A DNA stretch of 64,000 nucleotides from Streptomyces sindenensis (GTDB lineage: Bacteria; Actinomycetota; Actinomycetes; Streptomycetales; Streptomycetaceae). This document shows, piece after piece, positions 1 to 8,588 of this stretch. Below the pieces are notes generated by a model. That model ran no database searches. It saw nothing but the letters and a program-made list of their open reading frames with translations, and had not been told where the DNA came from. Within the stretch, counting starts at the first letter, position 1; each line of letters begins with the position of its first letter. A program made the translations under genes and the position numbers. The stretch covers positions 1-64,000 of the forward strand of contig NZ_BMSG01000008.1 in assembly GCF_014649035.1 (NCBI RefSeq). The letters are read 5' to 3'.

Positions 1-1
1 G

Positions 2-64
2 ACCACGAAGATCACCGCCGTCGACTACAAGCAGCAGTTGATCAGTTACCCAACACTTTCTTAG
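2..64 (+). CDS. C-terminal end of an unidentified protein (partial)
   Basis: An open frame enters from the left edge and ends at a TAG at 62-64. The last residues read TTKITAVDYKQQLISYPTLS, which is not proline/arginine-rich like the shadow frames of this genome and looks like real protein. Only about 20 codons are visible, so neither family nor function can be assigned. The gene runs toward the GNAT gene, which is on the opposite strand, so the two converge across roughly 180 bp containing the palindrome GGCCTTAGGCC near 100-110. Confidence 0.45.
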   Translation, partial: TTKITAVDYKQQLISYPTLS

Positions 65-246
65 GCGGGCCCGTCCGGCGCCCGAGGGGTGGGCGGGGGC
101 CTTAGGCCTACGCGGGTGCTCAGCCGGGTCAGCCGCCGGCCGGGGTGCCCGCGCTGGGCAGGGAGACGAAGAGGCCGAGGTACATGCCCGCCGAGACCCC
201 AGGGGCCCCGATGGGAGCCCCCTTGACGCCGGGCGTGCGCCGGAGC

Positions 247-804
247 TCAGCGCCCTGCGCGGGCCTTCCACTCCGGGGCGAGGACCGACCAGACCTCGGA
301 GTCGTGGCGGACGCCCCGGTAGAGGTAGTTCTGCCGGAGCACCCCGTCCCGGGTCATGCCCAGCCGCTTCGCCACCGCGATCGACTTCGTGTTCGCGGCG
401 GAGGCGACCCACTCGACGCGGTGCATGCCGCGCTCGTGCACCGCCCAGTCGATCAGCCGCTCGGCGGCCCGGGTGATCAGGCCGCGGCCCTGGGCCGCCG
501 GTTCCAGCCAGACGCCGATCTCGCAGTTGCCGGAGGCCGTGTCGAAGATCCGGAAGAGGACGCCGCCGACGAGGGTGCCGTCCAGCCAGATCCCGTACAG
601 CCGCCCGGTGTCCGCGGCCTGCTTCTCCGCGTACCGCCGGAGCAGGTCGCGGGCGGTCTCCCGGTCCGTGGCGAAGGAGGCGAAGGGGATCCAGGGGTCG
701 ACCAGCTCGCGGGCCCGGTCCATGTGGGCGAGGAACTCCTCGTCCTGCCAGATCTCCAGCGGCCGCAGCTCCGCCTTGTCGTCACCCAGGGATATGGCGA
801 ACAT
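247..804 (-). CDS. GNAT-family N-acetyltransferase (RimJ/RimL type)
   Basis: 185-aa protein of the RimJ/RimL branch of the GNAT superfamily, which transfers acetyl from acetyl-CoA to amino groups of proteins or small molecules. The acetyl-CoA pyrophosphate loop QGRGLI is at residues 105-110 and the typical 'NTKSIAVAKRLGM' helix at 138-150. Length matches the family. The ATG at 804 is chosen because GGAGGA lies 5 nt upstream; the open frame extends further, but that part lies inside the upstream MMPL gene. The start overlaps the 3' end of the MMPL transporter by 23 bp, so the two genes are probably co-transcribed and translationally coupled. The substrate cannot be told from sequence. Confidence 0.9.
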   Translation of the reverse strand: MFAISLGDDKAELRPLEIWQDEEFLAHMDRARELVDPWIPFASFATDRETARDLLRRYAEKQAADTGRLYGIWLDGTLVGGVLFRIFDTASGNCEIGVWLEPAAQGRGLITRAAERLIDWAVHERGMHRVEWVASAANTKSIAVAKRLGMTRDGVLRQNYLYRGVRHDSEVWSVLAPEWKARAGR

Positions 805-3022
805 CGTGCTCCTCCTCCGTCCGCGCGACGCCCTCCTCGGTGGCGCGCGCCCCGGGGATCTTCGCATGGAGCGGTACGCAGTCGGGCGGCTCGATGGAGA
901 TCCGGGGCAGCCGCTTGTCCAGCCAGCCCGGCAGCCACCAGTTCGCGCCGCCGAGCATGTGCATCAGGGCGGGCACCAGCAGGGTGCGCAGGACGAAGGC
1001 GTCCAGGGCGACGGCGGTGGCGAGCGCGATGCCGAACATGGCGATGACCCGGTCGCCGCTGAGCACGAAGGCGAGGAAGACGGAGATCATGATCACGGCG
1101 GCGGAGTTGATGACCCGGCCGGTCTCGGCGAGGCCGACCCGTACGGAACGCCGGTTGTCGCCGGTCTCCAGCCACTCCTCGTACATCCGGCCGACCAGGA
1201 AGACCTGGTAGTCCATGGAGAGGCCGAAGAGGACGGAGACCATGATCACGGGGAGGAAGGGTTCGATGGGCCCGGCGCTGCCGAGGCCGAGCAGTTCGCT
1301 CCCCCAGCCCCACTGGAAGACGGCCACGACGACGCCGAAGGAGGAGGCGACGGCGGCCACGTTCATCACGGCGGCCTTGATCGGGATGCCGATGGACCGG
1401 AACGCCAGGAGCAGCAGGAGGCAGCCGAGTCCGATGACGACCCCGACGAACAGGGGCAGCTTCCCGACGATGATCTCGGCGAAGTCGTCGTAGCTCGCCG
1501 TCACCCCGCCGACATGGGCCTCCAGCGAGGTGTTGGCCTGGACCGGCGGCAGCACGTCGCCCCGGATCCGGTCGACCAGCTCGCTGGTCTCCTGCGACTG
1601 GGGCGAGGAGTCGGGGACGACGGTGAGGAAGGCGGTGTCGCCGCCGCTGTTGTACGTGACCGGGCTGACGGACGCGACGCCTTCGGTGGTGCGCAGTTTC
1701 TCGGGCAGCGAGTCCAGGGCGAGCCGGTCGTCCGCGCCGTCGAGCTGGGCGGCGATGGTGAGGGGGCCGTTGACGCCGGGCCCGAAGCCGTCGGCGAGCA
1801 CGTCGTAGGCCTGCCGGGTGGTGGCGGTGGCCGGGTTGTTGCCCTGGTCGGACGTGCCCAGGTGGAGGCCGAGGGCGGGCAGGGCGAGCACCAGCATGAC
1901 GACGGCCGCGACCCCGCCGAGGAGCCTCGGGTGGCGCTCGACGAAGGCGGACCAGCGGGCGGCGAAGCCGGTGGGCAGTTCGGGGCGCGGTCCGTGTTCG
2001 GCGAGCTGCCGGCGTTCGCGGCGGCTGAGCGCCCGCATCCCGATGAGGGAGAGCAGGGCGGGCAGCAGGGTGACCGAGGCCAGCACGGTGAGGACGACGG
2101 TGAGCGAGGCGGCGATGGCGACGCCGTTGAGGAAGTCGAGCCGCAGGATCAGCATGCCGAGCAGGGCGATGCAGACGGTGACCCCGGCGAAGACGACGGC
2201 GCGGCCGGTGGTCGCGACGGCGTTCTGGGCCGCTTCGGGCACGGACATGCCGCGCCGGAGTCCTCTGCGGTGCCGGGTGACGATGAACAGGGCGTAGTCG
2301 ATGCCCACGCCGAGCCCGATGAGCATGCCGAGCATCGGGGCGAAGTCGGCCACGGTCATCAGGTGGCCGAGAAGCACGGTGCCCGCGTAGGCGGTGCCGA
2401 CGGAGACGAGGGCGGTGGCGATGGGGAGCAGGCTGGCGGCCAGGGAGCCGAAGGCGAGGAAGAGCACGACGGCCGCGACGATCACGCCGATGCCCTCGGC
2501 GAAGTGGACGGAGGGCGCTTCGGTGAGGGCGACGGCGGTGCCGCCCAGCTCGACCTGGAGCCCGTCGGCCTCGGCGGCCTTCGCGGTGTCGACGAGGGCC
2601 TGGGCCTGGGCGGCGGGGATCTCGTCGGCGGGGCGGTCGAAGGTGACCGTGGCGTAGGCGGTGTGGCCGTCCTGGCTGATCTGGCCGGGGCCCGCGGTGC
2701 CGTAGGGGCCGGTGACCGCGCCGATGCCCGGCAGGTCCTCGATCGCGTGGAGCGTGCGGGTCATCGTCTGTTCGACGTCGGTGGCTGTGACCGTGGAGTC
2801 GGCGGTGTGCCAGACGACGGTGTCGGTGTCGCCGCCGAGGTCGGTGAAGCCGCGGGAGAGCAGCTCGGTGGCCCGGCCGGATTCGGTACCGGGGACCTCG
2901 TAGTCGTTGGAGTACGCCGAACCGGCGATGCCCGCCGCCGCGGCGGTGCCGCCGAGGGCGGCGAGCCAGATGAGGACGGCGACGAGGCGGTGCCTGATGC
3001 ACCAGCGGGCGATGGCAGCCAA
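782..3022 (-). CDS. MMPL-family RND transporter
   Basis: 746-aa inner-membrane transporter of the MMPL branch of the RND superfamily. The N-terminal helix is near residues 11-33, followed by an extracytoplasmic domain, a cluster of membrane segments, a second external domain and a second cluster. The proton-relay Asp-Tyr pairs of the family are present in 'GVGIDYALFIV' and 'GLSMDYQVFLVGRMYEE'. Actinobacterial relatives export lipids or hydrophobic compounds; the substrate here is unknown. The start is a TTG at 3022 preceded by GGGAG. A 32-bp imperfect inverted repeat sits just upstream (3052-3083) and may be an operator. It overlaps the downstream GNAT gene by 23 bp. Confidence 0.93.
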   Translation of the reverse strand: MAAIARWCIRHRLVAVLIWLAALGGTAAAAGIAGSAYSNDYEVPGTESGRATELLSRGFTDLGGDTDTVVWHTADSTVTATDVEQTMTRTLHAIEDLPGIGAVTGPYGTAGPGQISQDGHTAYATVTFDRPADEIPAAQAQALVDTAKAAEADGLQVELGGTAVALTEAPSVHFAEGIGVIVAAVVLFLAFGSLAASLLPIATALVSVGTAYAGTVLLGHLMTVADFAPMLGMLIGLGVGIDYALFIVTRHRRGLRRGMSVPEAAQNAVATTGRAVVFAGVTVCIALLGMLILRLDFLNGVAIAASLTVVLTVLASVTLLPALLSLIGMRALSRRERRQLAEHGPRPELPTGFAARWSAFVERHPRLLGGVAAVVMLVLALPALGLHLGTSDQGNNPATATTRQAYDVLADGFGPGVNGPLTIAAQLDGADDRLALDSLPEKLRTTEGVASVSPVTYNSGGDTAFLTVVPDSSPQSQETSELVDRIRGDVLPPVQANTSLEAHVGGVTASYDDFAEIIVGKLPLFVGVVIGLGCLLLLLAFRSIGIPIKAAVMNVAAVASSFGVVVAVFQWGWGSELLGLGSAGPIEPFLPVIMVSVLFGLSMDYQVFLVGRMYEEWLETGDNRRSVRVGLAETGRVINSAAVIMISVFLAFVLSGDRVIAMFGIALATAVALDAFVLRTLLVPALMHMLGGANWWLPGWLDKRLPRISIEPPDCVPLHAKIPGARATEEGVARTEEEHDVRHIPG

Positions 3023-3051
3023 CGGACGAGCTCCCTGCGGGTTCGAGGACC

Positions 3052-3083
3052 TTTACCCGCAGATGACGTGATCTGCCCGTAAA
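3052..3083. promoter_or_regulatory. Candidate operator upstream of the MMPL gene
   Basis: Two 13-bp arms, TTTACCCGCAGAT and ATCTGCCCGTAAA, match in inverted orientation at 11 of 13 positions around a 6-bp spacer. The element ends 30 bp upstream of the MMPL TTG start. Size and placement fit a dimeric repressor site (TetR or MarR type). No cognate regulator is encoded next to the gene, so the binding protein is unknown. Confidence 0.4.
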
Positions 3084-3156
3084 CGTCTCATGACCTGAGG
3101 CCGCCAACTCTGACAGCAGATCGTGATCCTTTGTCCGTTTCGTGGCCATGGTCACA

Positions 3157-3194
3157 GGGCCTGATCTGCCCCTTATACGGGACAGATCAGGCCC
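3157..3194 (-). terminator. Hairpin terminator after phospholipase C
   Basis: GGGCCTGATCTG pairs perfectly with CAGATCAGGCCC (12 bp), continued inward by CCC/GGG past one mismatch, with a small loop. It lies 19 bp beyond the phospholipase stop on the minus strand and has no U-run, as is usual in Streptomyces. Confidence 0.7.
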
Positions 3195-3212
3195 GTCGGC
3201 CGCCGCGGTCGG

Positions 3213-5315
3213 TCAGCCCGAGACGCTCTCCCGGCCGTTCTCGATGTGCCCCATGAGCCGCCGCCGGAAGCCGTCCTCCCCGTCGACGGTGATGTCGAGG
3301 TCGTACCAGCCGTGGGCGTCGGCCGCCGAGTGCACCAGCGACCGGCTGCGGCCCGGCTTGACCGTGACGCGGCGGGTCCAGTCCCGTACGTCGTCCTCGT
3401 CGACGTAACCGAGCGGCCGCACCAGGAAGGTCAGCGGGCGGCGGCCGGTGTTGCGCAGCGTGAGGTGGATGTCGCGGTCGCGGTGGTCGATGCGGCCGGC
3501 GACCTCCGCTCCCCCGTCGGCCGGTCCGGCGAACTCGCGCCGGAAGCCGTTCGGCCCGGTGACCGTGAAGCGGTACGTCTTCCCCGGCACCGGGACCGTC
3601 CAGTGCGCGCGGCCCCGGACGTCCTTGTGCTGCGGGGCCGGGAACTCGCCCGCGTACGGGTAGAGCGCGAAGTGCGCCGACGACCGGCCGCTGTTCTCCA
3701 GCTCCACCCGCAGTCCGTCCTCCACCCGGCGCGCCCGGGCGTCCGGCCGGTAGGGCAGCGGGCGCGCCGGGCGCAGGCCGGGCTCCTGCTCGGGGAGGTG
3801 CTGGACGGCGGGCGGCTTCGGCTGCCAGCGGCCCTCGAAGGGCGGGATGGCTCCGGGGCTCTGCACGGCGGGCTGCCGGCGGGCCCGGGTGAAGTCGAAG
3901 GCGGAGGTGAGGTCGCCGGTGACGCGGCGGCGCCAGTCACCGATGTTGGGCTCCTTCACCCCGGTCCAGCGCTCCAGGAAGCGGATCACGGAGGTGTGGT
4001 CGAAGACCTCGGAGCAGACGTAGCCGCCGACGGTCCACGGCGAGACGACCAGCAGCGGCACCCGGATCCCGAGGCCGGTCGGGCGGCCCTCCCACTGCTC
4101 CTCGGTCACCTCGGGGGGTGCGACGGGCGGCGGGACGTGGTCGAAGAAGCCGTCGTTCTCGTCGTAGTTGATCAGCACGGCGGTGTGCCGCCAGACGTCG
4201 GGGTGCCTGCCGAGCGCGTCGAGGATCTTGTAGACGATGGTGGCGCTGTGCACCGGCGAGGAGGTGCTCGGGTGCTCGGAGTCGATCGCCGAGGGGACCA
4301 GGTAGGAGACCTCCGGCAGCGTCCCGGCCGCCACGTCCTTGGCGAACTCGTCCGCCAGGGTCCCGGTGGGCACCCGGCGCAGCCCTCGCTCGAACAGGCT
4401 GCGCTCCTGCTTGGTGAGCGTGGCGACACCCTCCTCGAGCAGCCCGAGCAGCCGGGCGCGCTCGGCCTCGGAGGCGCCGCGGACCTTGGCGTAGAAGGCT
4501 TCCATGTACGTGTGGTCGCCGGTCTTGGCCAGGGCCTTGCGGGCGATCGCCTTGAAGGTGGCGTAGAACTCGATCTGGTTGTCGGTGAAGTTCTCCCACT
4601 CGGTGTACGTCCGCCACGTGCGGCCCGCCTTCTCCAGCCGCTCGGCGTAGGTGGACCAGTCGTAGCCGGGGTGGGTGCCCTCGTTGTAGGCGTCGTTGCC
4701 GACGGCCCGTTTCCCGTTCGCCTCGAAGCCGGTCCTGCCGCTCCACAGGTGGTTGCGGTTGGGGCTGGTGGAGGTGTGGATGGAGGAGTGGTAGGCGTCG
4801 CAGACGGTGAAGGTGTCGGCGAGCTCGTAGTGGAGCGGGATGTCGCGGCGGTCGTAGTACGCCATCGTGGCCGCGGTCTTCGCGCTGATCCAGCCGTTCA
4901 TCCAGCCGCCGCCCCAGGCCTTCGCGCCGCCGTTCCAGGAGTGGTCGAGGGCGCCGATGTACTGGAGGTCCTTCTTCTGTTCCTCGGCCGCGCCGCGTAC
5001 GGGGAAGGGCAGCACGGCGGAGCCGGCCGGCCCGGGCTGCTCGAACACGGTCCCGCCGGTGGGCAGCTCGATGGCGTTGCGGTCGCCGAATCCGCGTACG
5101 CCGCGCAGGGTGCCGAAGTAGTGGTCGAAGGACCGGTTCTCCTGCATCAGGATCACCACGTGCTTGATCGACCCCAGCCCGCCGGACCCCGCGTGGGCGG
5201 GCTGCGCGGCGATGGCGGCCTGGAGCGACGGCGGCAGGAACGATCCGGCCGCAGCGGCGCCGAGTGCGCCGCCGCCCAGCGCGAAGAGCCGTCGCCGTGA
5301 CATGTCCGTGGTCAA
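3213..5315 (-). CDS. Tat-exported phospholipase C, phosphocholine-specific type
   Basis: 700-aa non-haemolytic-type phospholipase C, which cleaves phosphatidylcholine or sphingomyelin outside the cell. The N-terminus has a twin-arginine signal (SRRRLFALGGG) ending near AHAG. The catalytic domain of the phosphoesterase/acid phosphatase-like fold starts at 'HVVILMQENRSFDHYFG', and the C-terminal 200 residues contain two beta-rich DUF756 repeats typical of the family. The TTG at 5315 is preferred because AGGAGG lies 5 nt upstream; the ATG four codons later is too far from it. Transcribed alone, with a strong hairpin after its stop. Release of phosphate or choline is the family role; the exact lipid is not shown by sequence. 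Confidence 0.92.
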   Translation of the reverse strand: MTTDMSRRRLFALGGGALGAAAAGSFLPPSLQAAIAAQPAHAGSGGLGSIKHVVILMQENRSFDHYFGTLRGVRGFGDRNAIELPTGGTVFEQPGPAGSAVLPFPVRGAAEEQKKDLQYIGALDHSWNGGAKAWGGGWMNGWISAKTAATMAYYDRRDIPLHYELADTFTVCDAYHSSIHTSTSPNRNHLWSGRTGFEANGKRAVGNDAYNEGTHPGYDWSTYAERLEKAGRTWRTYTEWENFTDNQIEFYATFKAIARKALAKTGDHTYMEAFYAKVRGASEAERARLLGLLEEGVATLTKQERSLFERGLRRVPTGTLADEFAKDVAAGTLPEVSYLVPSAIDSEHPSTSSPVHSATIVYKILDALGRHPDVWRHTAVLINYDENDGFFDHVPPPVAPPEVTEEQWEGRPTGLGIRVPLLVVSPWTVGGYVCSEVFDHTSVIRFLERWTGVKEPNIGDWRRRVTGDLTSAFDFTRARRQPAVQSPGAIPPFEGRWQPKPPAVQHLPEQEPGLRPARPLPYRPDARARRVEDGLRVELENSGRSSAHFALYPYAGEFPAPQHKDVRGRAHWTVPVPGKTYRFTVTGPNGFRREFAGPADGGAEVAGRIDHRDRDIHLTLRNTGRRPLTFLVRPLGYVDEDDVRDWTRRVTVKPGRSRSLVHSAADAHGWYDLDITVDGEDGFRRRLMGHIENGRESVSG

Positions 5316-5449
5316 AAGAGCCTCCTGGTCGCGGTGGTTACAGCCGGGAAGCTAGTCAGACCGGGTGGCGGCGGGAAGGACTGCGTACGGCCCGGTGGTG
5401 AACGTCCAAGAGGTCCGACCCGAAAGTCCAACCCGGAGTGACCGCGTCC

Positions 5450-6745
5450 TCACACCCCGACGAGGTGCAGGGACCCCCAGAGGGCGAGGGTGGAGGCCAG
5501 CAGCGTCGCCGGTACGGTCGCGATCCCCAGCCGGGTGAAGTGGCCCAGCTCGGGGGCGTCCCCGTGCACGTGCAGGATGCGCCGCCACAGGAGCGTGGCC
5601 AGCGATCCGACGTACGTGAGGTTCGGCCCGAGGTTCACCCCGATGAGGGCGGCGAGCAGTGGTCCGGGCCCGGCCGCCGCGACGATCGGCAGCAGAGCGA
5701 GGATCGCGGGCAGGTTGTTGATCAGGTTGGCGAGCAGGGCCGCGACCACGGCGACGCCGAGGAGGGCGGGCAGGGTGTCGCCGTCCGGCAGCAGGGCGGC
5801 GATCCCGTCGCCGAGGCCGTTGTCGACGACCGCCCGGACGACGACGCCGAGCGCGAGGACGAAGAGGCAGAACAGCGGGTTGGCCGAGCGGACGACGGCG
5901 AGCGGTGTGGTCTCCCGCTTGGCGAGCGCCCGTACGGCGAGCACCAGGGCCCCCGCCAGCGCCGCCCAAAGCGGCTCGGCCCCCTCGAACGAGGTGACGA
6001 CGAACCCGGCCAGGGTCAGCGCCAGCACGACGAGCGTGAAGACGGGGACCGGTGTGCGCTCCGCCCCGGGATCCGGCGCGTGCGCCCCGGCGGCCAGGTC
6101 GTCCCGGAAGGCCCGGCGGAAGACGACGTACTCGACGGCGATGGCGGCGAGCCACGGCAGCGCCATCAGCGCGGCGAACCGGGTGAAGGAGAGACCGCTC
6201 GCGGTGAACGCCAGGAGATTGGTGAGGTTGGAGACGGGGAGCAGGAGGGAGGCGGAGTTGGCGAGGTGCGCGCAGGCGTAGACGTACGGGCGGGGCCGGG
6301 CGCCGACCCGGGCCGCCGTGGCGAGGACGACCGGGGTGAGCAGGACCACGGTGGCGTCCAGGCTGAGCACGGCGGTGACGGTCGAGGCGACGACGAAGAC
6401 CCCGCCGAGCAGGGGCCGGGTCTGCCCGCGACAGGCGCGGGCGACGAGATCCCCGGCGGCCCGGAACAGCCCTTCGTCCGCGCAGAGCCGGGCCAGCACG
6501 AGGATCGCCGCGAGAAACCCGACGACGGGCAGCAGCTCGCCGACCTGTTCCCGCGCCTCGGGCCAGGACACCGCGCCCAGGGCCACCACGAGCACGGCGG
6601 CGGGCACGGCGACGGTCGCCTCCGGCAGGCCCCGGGGGCGCAGGACGGCGAAGGCGAGGACGCCCAGGAGCAGGGCGAAGGAGACGGTCTCGGCGGTGAC
6701 GGTGTTCAGGGGGGTCTCTCGGAGCGAGGGTCCACGAGGGTTCAC
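5450..6745 (-). CDS. ArsB/SLC13-type anion permease
   Basis: 431-aa integral membrane protein with about eleven hydrophobic segments and two helical-hairpin re-entrant regions ('DATVVLLTPVV', 'NLTNLLAF', 'NLINNLPAILALLP'), the layout of the ArsB/NhaD/SLC13 ion-transporter superfamily. Relatives export arsenite or move dicarboxylates and other anions. No arsR, arsC or other ars gene lies nearby, so an arsenical role is only one possibility. The start is a GTG at 6745 without a strong ribosome site; a start some codons later is possible. It lies downstream of gatB but is separated from it by a long hairpin. Confidence 0.85.
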   Translation of the reverse strand: MNPRGPSLRETPLNTVTAETVSFALLLGVLAFAVLRPRGLPEATVAVPAAVLVVALGAVSWPEAREQVGELLPVVGFLAAILVLARLCADEGLFRAAGDLVARACRGQTRPLLGGVFVVASTVTAVLSLDATVVLLTPVVLATAARVGARPRPYVYACAHLANSASLLLPVSNLTNLLAFTASGLSFTRFAALMALPWLAAIAVEYVVFRRAFRDDLAAGAHAPDPGAERTPVPVFTLVVLALTLAGFVVTSFEGAEPLWAALAGALVLAVRALAKRETTPLAVVRSANPLFCLFVLALGVVVRAVVDNGLGDGIAALLPDGDTLPALLGVAVVAALLANLINNLPAILALLPIVAAAGPGPLLAALIGVNLGPNLTYVGSLATLLWRRILHVHGDAPELGHFTRLGIATVPATLLASTLALWGSLHLVGV

Positions 6746-6749
6746 GGAT

Positions 6750-6803
6750 GAAGGGGCGGTGCGCCCGCGAGTACGTGAGTACGTACGGGTGCACCGCCCC
6801 TTC
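6750..6803 (-). terminator. Terminator hairpin after gatB
   Basis: GAAGGGGCGGTGC and GCACCGCCCCTTC form a perfect 13-bp stem; the 28-nt loop has further pairing (CCCG/CGGG). The element begins 17 bp after the gatB stop and overlaps the first codons of the permease gene, so it probably separates the gat operon from the permease. Confidence 0.7.
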
Positions 6804-6819
6804 GGGGACGATCGGGTGA

Positions 6820-8328
6820 TCAGCCCTCGACGCCGAGCTTCTCCAGGATCAGCTCGCGGACGCGCGCGGCGTCCGCCTGGCCCCGGGTGGCCTTCATGAC
6901 CGCGCCGACGAGCGCGCCCGCCGCCGCGACCTTGCCGCCGCGGATCTTGTCCGCGATGGCCGCGTTGCCCGCGATGGCCTCGTCGACGGCCGTGGACAGC
7001 GCGCCCTCGTCGGAGACGACCTTCAGGCCGCGCTTCTCGACGACGGTGTCCGGGTCGCCCTCGCCCGCGAGGACGCCCTCGATGACCTGGCGGGCCAGCT
7101 TGTCGTTGAGGTCGCCCTTGGCGACGAGCGCGGCCACCCGGGCGACCTGCGCCGGGGTGATCGGGAGCTCGTCCAGGCCGCGGCCGGTCTCGTTGGCGTT
7201 ACGGGCGAGCTCGCCCATCCACCACTTGCGGGCCTGGTCCGAGGGGGCGCCCGCCTCGATCGTGGCGACGATCAGGTCGACCGCGCCCGCGTTGAGGATG
7301 GACTGCATGTCGTGCTCGGAGACGCCCCACTCCTCCTTGAGCCGCGCCCGGCGCAGCCGGGGCAGCTCGGGGAGGCCCTTGCGCAGCTCCTCGACCCAGT
7401 CGCGCGCGGGCGCGACGGGGACCAGGTCCGGCTCGGGGAAGTAGCGGTAGTCCTCGGCGTTGTCCTTGATGCGGCCGGCCGTGGTGGAGCCGTCCTCCTC
7501 GTGGAAGTGCCGGGTCTCCTGCACGATCGTGCCGCCCGAGGACAGCACGGCGGCGTGCCGCTGGATCTCGAAGCGGGCGGCCCGCTCGACGGAACGCAGC
7601 GAGTTCACGTTCTTCGTCTCGGAGCGGGTGCCGAACGTCTCGGTGCCGTTGGGGCGCAGCGACAGGTTGACGTCGCAGCGCATCTGGCCCATCTCCATGC
7701 GGGCCTCGGAGACCCCGAGGGCCTTGATCAGCTCGCGGAGCTCGGCGACGTACGCCTTGGCGACCTCGGGGGCGCGGGCCCCGGCTCCCTCGATCGGCTT
7801 GGTGACGATCTCGATGAGCGGGATGCCGGCCCGGTTGTAGTCGAGCAGGGAGTGGGACGCGCCGTGGATACGGCCGGCGGCGCCGCCGACGTGGGTCGAC
7901 TTGCCGGTGTCCTCCTCCATGTGGGCGCGCTCGATCTCCACGCGGAAGATCTCGCCGTCCTCCAGCTGGACGTCCAGATAGCCGTTGAAGGCGATCGGCT
8001 CGTCGTACTGCGAGGTCTGGAAGTTCTTCGGCATGTCCGGATAGAAGTAGTTCTTCCGGGCGAAGCGGCACCACTCGGCGATCTCGCAGTGGAGCGCGAG
8101 CCCGATCTTGATGGCCGACTCCACGCCGATCTCGTTGACGACCGGCAGCGCGCCGGGCAGTCCGAGGCAGACCGGGCAGGTCTGGGAGTTGGCGTCCTGC
8201 TTCAGCTCCGTGGAGCAGCCGCAGAACATCTTCGTCTTGGTGCCGAGCTCGACATGGACTTCGAGGCCCATGACGGGGTCGTAGGACGCGAGCGCGTCCT
8301 CGTACGACACCAGGTCAGTGACAGTCAC
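6820..8328 (-). CDS. gatB: Asp-tRNA(Asn)/Glu-tRNA(Gln) amidotransferase subunit B
   Basis: 502-aa subunit of GatCAB, the kinase/transamidase half that binds the mischarged tRNA, phosphorylates the acyl group and accepts ammonia from GatA. The N-terminal domain starts at '[19 protein letters not shown]', with the family Cys cluster CGC...CPVC that can hold zinc. The C-terminal YqeY-like tail ends in 'LILEKLGV'. Length is normal. It is the last gene of gatC-gatA-small ORF-gatB, with short gaps, and the operon closes at a perfect hairpin. Confidence 0.98.
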   Translation of the reverse strand: MTVTDLVSYEDALASYDPVMGLEVHVELGTKTKMFCGCSTELKQDANSQTCPVCLGLPGALPVVNEIGVESAIKIGLALHCEIAEWCRFARKNYFYPDMPKNFQTSQYDEPIAFNGYLDVQLEDGEIFRVEIERAHMEEDTGKSTHVGGAAGRIHGASHSLLDYNRAGIPLIEIVTKPIEGAGARAPEVAKAYVAELRELIKALGVSEARMEMGQMRCDVNLSLRPNGTETFGTRSETKNVNSLRSVERAARFEIQRHAAVLSSGGTIVQETRHFHEEDGSTTAGRIKDNAEDYRYFPEPDLVPVAPARDWVEELRKGLPELPRLRRARLKEEWGVSEHDMQSILNAGAVDLIVATIEAGAPSDQARKWWMGELARNANETGRGLDELPITPAQVARVAALVAKGDLNDKLARQVIEGVLAGEGDPDTVVEKRGLKVVSDEGALSTAVDEAIAGNAAIADKIRGGKVAAAGALVGAVMKATRGQADAARVRELILEKLGVEG

Positions 8329-8345
8329 GGTGAAACTTTTCCCTC

Positions 8346-8588
8346 TCAGCCCAGCAGAACGTCGTCGTCGCCGAGACGCTTCAGTTCGCGATAGAGGATC
8401 GCGAGTCCGGTGACGATGGCGGCCGCGGAGACCGCCGCGTCGACGAGCCGCAGCACGTCGTTGTCGTTGCGGGCGAGCTTCGCCTGCTTGGCGACGCTGA
8501 TCGCGCCGAACGCGGTGCTGCCGAGCGAGACGTACAGCCCGGTCTTGGACTTCTTGAAGTTACTGGCCTTCTTTGCCATGGCACTCAC
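8346..8588 (-). CDS. Small conserved-type protein between gatA and gatB
   Basis: 80-aa protein with a basic, Ser/Lys-rich N-terminus and one possible membrane helix (about residues 48-66, '[18 protein letters not shown]') followed by a charged C-terminus. It starts at a GTG overlapping the gatA stop in a GTGA tetranucleotide (8585-8588), with an ATG three codons later, so translation is probably coupled to gatA. gatB follows after 17 bp. A small gene at this place is, as I recall, usual in Streptomyces gat operons. Function unknown; it may tether or assist the transamidase, but nothing in the sequence proves that. Confidence 0.8.
   Translation of the reverse strand: MSAMAKKASNFKKSKTGLYVSLGSTAFGAISVAKQAKLARNDNDVLRLVDAAVSAAAIVTGLAILYRELKRLGDDDVLLG

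Noticed and set aside
120..246. Minus-strand open stretch ending GVSAGMYLGLFVSLPSAGTPAGG
   Set aside because: Looks protein-like but has no usable start and runs into the GNAT gene in another frame; possible gene remnant, not supported as a gene.
477..3155. 892-aa antisense reading frame over the MMPL gene
   Set aside because: Arg/Pro/His-rich translation typical of high-GC shadows; the MMPL frame has clear membrane segments and family motifs.
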